Assembly (NCBI RefSeq): GCF_021502655.1
Contig: NZ_JAKFFT010000004.1
Coordinates: 434,001-498,000, forward strand
Source: Dyadobacter sp. CY347
GTDB lineage: Bacteria > Bacteroidota > Bacteroidia > Cytophagales > Spirosomataceae
Length of the DNA stretch: 64,000 nt
Direction: 5' to 3'
Position 1 is the first letter of the stretch. Each line of letters opens with the position of its first letter. The translations under genes and the position numbers were made by a program. Positions 59,190 through 64,000 of this stretch are shown here, in pieces. The notes beneath the pieces are model-generated. The model was not told the DNA's origin, ran no database searches, and worked only from the letters and a program-made list of their open reading frames with translations.

Positions 59190-59903
59190 GTGCGATTAGA
59201 TATATTAAAACAATATCAGGCTCAAACTAAATGTCTGGTCGCTCTGGACTCCATTATTTTCGGTTTTGACGGCGAAGAATTAAAATTGTTGCTTGTAAAA
59301 AGAGGCATCGAAGAAGAGCATCATACGTGGTCGTTGATGGGTGGCTGGGTGCAGCCCGACGAGAGCCTTGAAGGCGCATCGACCCGCATTCTTTTTGAGC
59401 TTACCAACCTCACCGACATTTACTTAGAACAGCTTCACACATTCGGAAGCCCGCAGCGTGACCCGGTCGAAAGGACCGTTTCGGTGGCCTATTTCGCACT
59501 GATTAATGTGGAAGATTACGAAAATAAGCTTTCTAAAAACTTCGAAGCGCAATGGTTCCCAATCCAGGAACTTCCGAAATTGCTCTTTGACCACGGCGCA
59601 ATGGTGGAAATGGCCATTCAGCATTTAAGATATAAAGCCTCCCAGCATCCGATCGGTTTTGAATTGCTTCCCGAAAAATTCACGATCCCCCAGTTGCAGA
59701 AATTGTATGAAGCTATTTTCGGCACGGAGCTGGATAAGCGGAATTTTTCACGTAAGCTGCTTTCTACCAACTTATTAGTGAAGCTGGATGAAAAGCAAAA
59801 GGGTTTTTCGAAAAAGGGCGCTTTCTTTTATAAAATTGATGAGGAAAAATATAAAAAGCAGTTCAACACATTCCTGAATTTCCTGCCTGGAAGCGCTAAT
59901 TGA
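59190..59903 (+). CDS. Nudix-domain transcriptional regulator, NrtR-like
   Basis: The 237-residue protein combines an N-terminal Nudix domain (about 10-140) with a C-terminal winged helix (about 155-220, LPEKFTIPQLQKLYEAIF and KRNFSRKLLS). The Nudix box GGWVQPDESLEGASTRILFE lacks the second half of the catalytic REx2EE motif (RILFE), so it is likely a ligand sensor and not a hydrolase. NrtR-type regulators in Bacteroidota control sugar or NAD genes. The start is a GTG. No obvious target cluster is next to it; marC follows. Confidence 0.88.
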   Translation: MRLDILKQYQAQTKCLVALDSIIFGFDGEELKLLLVKRGIEEEHHTWSLMGGWVQPDESLEGASTRILFELTNLTDIYLEQLHTFGSPQRDPVERTVSVAYFALINVEDYENKLSKNFEAQWFPIQELPKLLFDHGAMVEMAIQHLRYKASQHPIGFELLPEKFTIPQLQKLYEAIFGTELDKRNFSRKLLSTNLLVKLDEKQKGFSKKGAFFYKIDEEKYKKQFNTFLNFLPGSAN

Positions 59904-59991
59904 TGTGCAAATTTTGGCGCAGATAACATTAAGGGTTGTGTAAGCAGTGGGTTTTAAGCAACTTTGCGGACAGATCACCAGGCCCGGCCCC

Positions 59992-60561
59992 ATGTTTAAT
60001 TTTAAGGAAATCGTTTCCGTAACACTCATTCTTTTCTCGGTTATTGATATCCTGGGTTCTTTGCCCGTGATTGTGGATTTTCGCAGAAAGCTGGGCAAAA
60101 TCGAATCTGAAAAAGCGACTTTGGCTGCCGGGTTCATTATGGTCCTTTTCCTGTTTTTGGGAGAAAGATTGCTGAGCTTGTTTGGCGTTGATGTCGCCTC
60201 ATTTGCCATTGCGGGTGCTATTATCCTGTTTTTGCTGGGTATGGAAATGATTTTGGGAAGAAACATTTTCAAGCACGACAATCTGGATGTGGGCGTTGCT
60301 TCGATCGTTCCCATTGCGTTTCCACTCATCGCCGGAGCGGCCACCATGACCACATTGCTTTCGCTGCGTTCGGCTTATCAGACTGAGAATATCTTAGTTG
60401 GCATAATGCTTAATCTATTCTTTGTATATCTGGTTTTAAAATCCTCCAATTGGTTGGAAAAGAAACTTGGGCAGGGCGGAACGGACATTTTAAGGAAGGT
60501 TTTCGGGATCATTCTACTCGCGATTGCGATTAAGCTTTTTAAGACCAACCTGGTGATTTAG
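59992..60561 (+). CDS. MarC family membrane protein
   Basis: The 189-residue protein has six predicted membrane helices and matches MarC/UPF0056: EIVSVTLILFSVIDILGSLPV at the start and AFPLIAGAATMTTLL in the middle. Members are putative amino acid transporters or stress proteins with no proven substrate. The ATG at 59992 is preferred; the frame opens upstream at 59947 without a family N-terminus. Confidence 0.9.
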   Translation: MFNFKEIVSVTLILFSVIDILGSLPVIVDFRRKLGKIESEKATLAAGFIMVLFLFLGERLLSLFGVDVASFAIAGAIILFLLGMEMILGRNIFKHDNLDVGVASIVPIAFPLIAGAATMTTLLSLRSAYQTENILVGIMLNLFFVYLVLKSSNWLEKKLGQGGTDILRKVFGIILLAIAIKLFKTNLVI

Positions 60562-60602
60562 AGAATATTAATGTTATCAAAAGTTATTTAATACAAAATC
60601 AT

Positions 60603-61067
60603 ATGCAACAATTGGACAGCCTTAACCAGGTCGCTGAATTTCACAAGACATTTAAACACCCTATCCTTGAAACCCCTACGATTCCTTCCGAAGAACGCAG
60701 CCGACTGAGAGTCGCTTTGCTGGCGGAGGAATTAAAGGAATTAGAGGTTGCCATTCTGGAAAAGGACATTGTGGAAATTGCCGATGCGCTTTGTGACCTG
60801 CAATATGTGTTGTCGGGTGCTGTGCTGGAATTTGGATTAGGCGAAAAATTCAGGGATTTGTTCGATGAAGTGCAGCGTTCGAATATGTCGAAGGCATGCC
60901 TTAGCATTGAGGAAGCCGAGGCTACGGTGGCACATTATGAAGCCAAAGGAACAGATTGCTATTATAAGGAAGACAATGGTAAATATCTGGTTTACAGGAA
61001 ATCAGATGATAAAACATTGAAAAATATCAACTATTCACCCGCTGATCTAACTTCAATCCTCAACTGA
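60603..61067 (+). CDS. MazG-like nucleoside triphosphate pyrophosphohydrolase
   Basis: The 154-residue protein is an all-alpha NTP-PPase-like enzyme. The metal-binding pattern is visible: LAEELKELEVAI (EExxE) and EIADALCDLQYVL (ExxDxxxD). The C-terminal half (YYKEDNGKYLVYRKSDDKTL and NYSPADL) is characteristic of the phosphoribosyl-ATP pyrophosphohydrolase-like group of Bacteroidota. It may remove non-canonical nucleotides. Confidence 0.88.
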   Translation: MQQLDSLNQVAEFHKTFKHPILETPTIPSEERSRLRVALLAEELKELEVAILEKDIVEIADALCDLQYVLSGAVLEFGLGEKFRDLFDEVQRSNMSKACLSIEEAEATVAHYEAKGTDCYYKEDNGKYLVYRKSDDKTLKNINYSPADLTSILN

Positions 61068-61103
61068 TCAATAGGGTAATTTCATAAATTAAATGCTGGT
61101 GTT

Positions 61104-62339
61104 ATGACATCTGTTCTGGAACGTTTTCTTCGGTATGTGAAGATCGATACGCAGTCGGATCCGAATTCGGAGAGTTTTCCAAGCACGGCCAAGCAGCGTG
61201 ATCTGAGCAACCAGCTTGTCGTTGAATTACAGGAACTTGGGATTGAAGATGCGCATTTGGACGAGCATGGCTATGTTTACGCAACCATTCCTTCCAATTC
61301 CGAAAAAACGGACATTCCGGTCATTTGTTTCTGCTCACACGTGGACACATCCCCGGACGTTTCCGGCGCGTACGTAAAGCCTATTGTGCATGATAATTGG
61401 GACGGGTCTGACATTGTTTTACCCGATGATACAACACAAGTTTTACGGATCGGTGAGCTGCACGATCTCGATCAACAAATTGGTAATGATATCGTAACAG
61501 CCAGCGGAACCACGCTTTTAGGCGCAGATAACAAAGCAGGCGTTGCCGAAATCATGGCTGCGGCAGAATATCTGGTAACACATCCCGAAATCAAGCACGG
61601 AGCCATCAAAATTCTTTTCACACCCGATGAAGAAGTTGGACGCGGAACGGAGAAAGTAGATATTGCCAAACTGGGCGCGGATTTCGGTTACACCGTTGAC
61701 GGCGAGGCAGTTGGCACATTGGAAGATGAAACATTCTCAGCCGACGGCGTAAAAATAACAATCCACGGAGTCAGCACGCACCCGGGTTATGCACTAGGCA
61801 AGCTCGAAAATGCATTAAAAATAGCCGGAGAAATTCTAGCAGCATTGCCAAAGGACTCATTATCACCAGAAACTACCGAAGGAAAAGAAGGTTTTATCCA
61901 TCCCACCCAAATCGAAGGAATTCAGGAAAAAGTAACATTAGGCTTCATTATCCGTGATTTTACAGTTGCTGGCTTACAGGAAAAGGAAGCAAAATTGAAA
62001 GAAATTGCAGAGAATGTGCTGGCAGGTTATCCTAATTCGAGTATGGACTTCAAGGTGACGGAGCAATATCGTAATATGAAGGAAATATTAAACCAGCATC
62101 CCCAAGTGCTTGAAAATGCATTGCTGGCGATGAAAAAAGCGGGTCTAAACCCACTTCAAAGAAGCATAAGGGGCGGAACGGACGGTTCACGGTTATCATT
62201 CATGGGTTTACCGTGTCCGAATATTTTCGCAGGAGAACATGCTTTCCACTCGAAACTGGAATGGGTTTCGGTGCAGGACATGGAGAAAGCAGTAGAGGTT
62301 ATCGTAAACATTGCCCAAATCTGGGAAGAGAAAGCTTAA
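61104..62339 (+). CDS. pepT: Peptidase T (tripeptide aminopeptidase)
   Basis: PepT is a cytoplasmic M20B di-zinc enzyme that removes N-terminal residues from tripeptides. The 411-residue protein shows CSHVDTSPD, GADNKAG, PDEEVGRG, YTVDGEAVG and AGEHAFHS, all the expected metal and catalytic positions. Length is normal. The stop codon overlaps the ATG of rnhA (TAATG), so they are translationally coupled. Confidence 0.96.
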   Translation: MTSVLERFLRYVKIDTQSDPNSESFPSTAKQRDLSNQLVVELQELGIEDAHLDEHGYVYATIPSNSEKTDIPVICFCSHVDTSPDVSGAYVKPIVHDNWDGSDIVLPDDTTQVLRIGELHDLDQQIGNDIVTASGTTLLGADNKAGVAEIMAAAEYLVTHPEIKHGAIKILFTPDEEVGRGTEKVDIAKLGADFGYTVDGEAVGTLEDETFSADGVKITIHGVSTHPGYALGKLENALKIAGEILAALPKDSLSPETTEGKEGFIHPTQIEGIQEKVTLGFIIRDFTVAGLQEKEAKLKEIAENVLAGYPNSSMDFKVTEQYRNMKEILNQHPQVLENALLAMKKAGLNPLQRSIRGGTDGSRLSFMGLPCPNIFAGEHAFHSKLEWVSVQDMEKAVEVIVNIAQIWEEKA

Positions 62340-62974
62340 TGGCGAAGAAAACAAAATACTACGTCGTCTGGCAGGGAAGGAAAACGGGCGTTTTTACGGA
62401 TTGGAAAGAATGTGAGGCGCAGATTAAGGGTTTTGAGGACGCTCGTTACAAGTCTTTTGAATCCATACAAGAAGCGGAAGCTGCCATTCAGCGTAATTAC
62501 TGGGAATTTGTAGCGAAAAAAGAAAATAAACCCGCCATAGCAAAGGACATTCCGGCGAACATTGGCAAGCCCATAAAAAACAGCATTGCCGTGGACGCGG
62601 CCTGGAACACGGCTTCCGGCGACATGGAATATCAGGGCATTTATTACCAAACCGGTGAAAGGATTTTTTTGCAAGGACCATTCAAGGATGCGACCAATAA
62701 TATAGGCGAATTTTTGGCCATCGTGCATGCATTGGCCTATTTACAAAAAAAGGAAAGTGATTTGCCGATTTATAGCGATTCGAGAACAGCTATCGCCTGG
62801 ATCAAGAAGAAGCATGCGAATACCAAACTGGCATTGACCCCCAGGAATAAACCTGTTTTTGAAATGCTGCAACGCGCCGAGCGCTGGCTTGCAGCCAATA
62901 AGTTTCTGAATAAGATCCTAAAATGGGAAACCGAATACTGGGGTGAAAACCCGGCTGACTTTGGCAGAAAATAG
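62339..62974 (+). CDS. rnhA: Ribonuclease HI with N-terminal viroplasmin (hybrid-binding) domain
   Basis: This RNase H removes RNA from RNA-DNA hybrids. The 211-residue protein has an N-terminal caulimovirus-viroplasmin-like hybrid-binding domain (residues about 5-50, KYYVVWQGRKTGVFTDW). The catalytic domain carries DAAWNTASG with the first Asp, NNIGEF with the Glu, YSDSRTA with the second Asp, and NPADFGRK at the C-terminus. The ATG overlaps the pepT stop by one base. The same frame runs upstream inside pepT to 62213 but is not the real start. Confidence 0.95.
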   Translation: MAKKTKYYVVWQGRKTGVFTDWKECEAQIKGFEDARYKSFESIQEAEAAIQRNYWEFVAKKENKPAIAKDIPANIGKPIKNSIAVDAAWNTASGDMEYQGIYYQTGERIFLQGPFKDATNNIGEFLAIVHALAYLQKKESDLPIYSDSRTAIAWIKKKHANTKLALTPRNKPVFEMLQRAERWLAANKFLNKILKWETEYWGENPADFGRK

Positions 62975-62981
62975 AACGGTT

Positions 62982-63704
62982 ATGGCTAGAAATTCCTCTT
63001 TTCGCTTCAAGAATTTTACGGTGCAGCAAGACAAATGCGCGATGAAAGTGTGCACGGATGCCTGCGTATTGGGCGCCTGGGCTGACATTACGGACGCCGA
63101 TTACATTCTGGACATCGGCGCGGGAACGGGTTTGCTCTCGTTAATGGTCGCGCAGAGGAATTCCTATGGCATTATTGATGCTGTTGAAATCGATGCCGAG
63201 GCATTTTACCAAGCTGGCGAAAACGTGGAAAATAGCCCGTTTCACGACCGGATCAACCTTTTTCATTCTGCTGTTCAGGAGTTTACCTCGGAGCATAAGT
63301 ATGATGTGATTGTCACCAATCCCCCGTTTTTTCAATCCGATCTGCTTTCTCCACTTGATAAAAAGAACATTGCACATCACGCCAAATCGCTGGATTTTGC
63401 TGAATTGCTAACCGCAATCGATACGCTTTTATCGGATACGGGAAAGTTTAACATTCTGTTTCCAGTTGATGAAGGAAAGCAATTCTTGAATAAAGCATTG
63501 GAATCGGGATGGATTTTGAGCCGTAAAATGACATTGTTTCACCAGGCTGGGAAAAAGGCATTTCGCCAGCTAATGACGTTTCAGCGCACGGAACCGGTTC
63601 ATATTCTGGATATTACAGAAGAACTTTACATTCATGAACCGGATGGTACAACCTATACCCAAACATTTAAGGCATTACTGAAAGATTTTTATATGATATT
63701 TTGA
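62982..63704 (+). CDS. tRNA1(Val) N6-adenine-37 methyltransferase, TrmN6-like
   Basis: The 240-residue class I methyltransferase has FKNFTVQQDKCAMKVCTDAC at the start, as in the YfiC/TrmN6 family, the SAM loop DIGAGTGLLSLM, an acidic VEIDAEA end of strand 2 and the NPPFF base-flipping motif typical of N6-adenine methylases. Homologues methylate A37 of tRNA1(Val). It follows rnhA by 7 bp. The frame extends upstream to 62943, but the family N-terminus supports 62982. Confidence 0.92.
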   Translation: MARNSSFRFKNFTVQQDKCAMKVCTDACVLGAWADITDADYILDIGAGTGLLSLMVAQRNSYGIIDAVEIDAEAFYQAGENVENSPFHDRINLFHSAVQEFTSEHKYDVIVTNPPFFQSDLLSPLDKKNIAHHAKSLDFAELLTAIDTLLSDTGKFNILFPVDEGKQFLNKALESGWILSRKMTLFHQAGKKAFRQLMTFQRTEPVHILDITEELYIHEPDGTTYTQTFKALLKDFYMIF

Positions 63705-63764
63705 TCGGGAAAAACACGAACTTTGCCCGGTAATCCCGGTTTTGGGCTTTGCTTTTATACATTC

Positions 63765-64000
63765 ATGACTCATTCAGCTATCCAGATTTCCGTTGTCGTT
63801 CCGCTTTACAATGAGGAAGAATCATTGCCAGAACTCAGTGAATGGATTGCGCGGGTAATGAATGAAAATGGCTTCTCTTACGAAGTGATTTTTGTCGATG
63901 ATGGCAGTAAAGACCGTTCCTGGGACGTTATTTCAAGCATTTCTCAGGAAAACCCGAACATTCGCGGCCTGCGTTTTGTGCGTAATTATGGCAAAACCGC
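63765..64000 (+). CDS. Glycosyltransferase family 2, N-terminal part (cut by window end)
   Basis: The visible 78 codons from the ATG at 63765 read ISVVVPLYNEEESLPELS and VIFVDDGSKDRSWDVI, the start of a GT-A fold. FVRNYGKTA at the edge resembles polyprenyl-phosphate glycosyltransferases of the DPM1/ArnC type. The rest of the gene lies outside the window, so the subfamily is open. Confidence 0.85.
   Translation, partial: MTHSAIQISVVVPLYNEEESLPELSEWIARVMNENGFSYEVIFVDDGSKDRSWDVISSISQENPNIRGLRFVRNYGKT

Noticed and set aside
62213..62338. Upstream extension of rnhA inside pepT
   Set aside because: The extension is out of frame with pepT, which is fully conserved to its stop codon; the TAATG coupling marks the real start.
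1..64000. CRISPR arrays, tRNA or rRNA genes, insertion sequences
   Set aside because: No regularly spaced repeats, no cloverleaf-like or rRNA-like sequences and no transposase genes were recognised on reading both strands.

Overview
The window reads as a chromosomal segment of a Bacteroidota bacterium, most likely order Cytophagales and similar to Dyadobacter (inference from gene content, no database search was possible). Pointers are two large TonB-dependent receptors with carboxypeptidase-regulatory-like N-terminal domains, a DUF5916 protein, a Ccm cytochrome c maturation cluster with a cysteine-type CcmE, general lack of Shine-Dalgarno sequences, and several promoters that fit the Bacteroidota pattern TTTG-N19/20-TAnnTTTG. 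No rRNA, tRNA, CRISPR array, insertion sequence or prophage was seen.

Layout. 1-6.1 kb: small genes (IscA-like protein, NUMOD4/HNH protein, CoA-binding protein) followed by a minus-strand run with an RsmI-like methylase, a lipoprotein, an MBL hydrolase, pssA and fabH (lipid synthesis). 6.1-20 kb: lipocalin-like lipoprotein, alpha/beta hydrolase, TonB receptor, patatin, polyprenyl synthase, leucine-rich-repeat protein, DUF5916 and DUF3817 proteins, second TonB receptor. 20-27.4 kb: a heme/iron block with ccmF-ccmE-ccmD-ccmC-ccmB on the minus strand, diverging from feoA-feoB. 27.4-33.5 kb: DUF5615/DUF433 toxin-antitoxin-like pair, nnr, rplS, dapF, rhodanese, RhlE-type helicase, a secreted protein.

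33.5-54.8 kb: a run of seventeen minus-strand genes whose core (about 35-53.5 kb) looks like an extracellular polysaccharide or glycan locus. It holds two GT-C-like membrane proteins, a GT2 enzyme, an acyltransferase 3, an SGNH/AlgX-like protein, a transketolase split into N- and C-terminal subunits, a fused sugar-nucleotide epimerase/GT2 protein, an OmpA/PD40 outer-membrane protein overlapping a DUF4038 glycosidase-like gene, and an embedded HigB toxin with a truncated HigA. The likely division of labour is cytoplasmic sugar precursor synthesis, transfer to a polyprenyl carrier, use of that carrier by GT-C enzymes, and periplasmic or surface modification. This is inference from families and gene order.

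54.8-64 kb: mostly plus-strand housekeeping genes (ligA, dapA, a SerC-like aminotransferase, a Nudix/NrtR-like regulator, marC, a MazG-like pyrophosphohydrolase, pepT, rnhA with a viroplasmin domain, a TrmN6-like methyltransferase), ending in a GT2 gene cut by the window edge.

No completely unprecedented system could be established. The best candidates for a second look are the epimerase-GT2 fusion nested between split transketolase genes, the HigA antitoxin that has lost its DNA-binding domain, the reduced Ccm set with Cys-type CcmE, the putative periplasmic SGNH plus propeller pair, and several long inverted repeats around dapF and the RhlE helicase.
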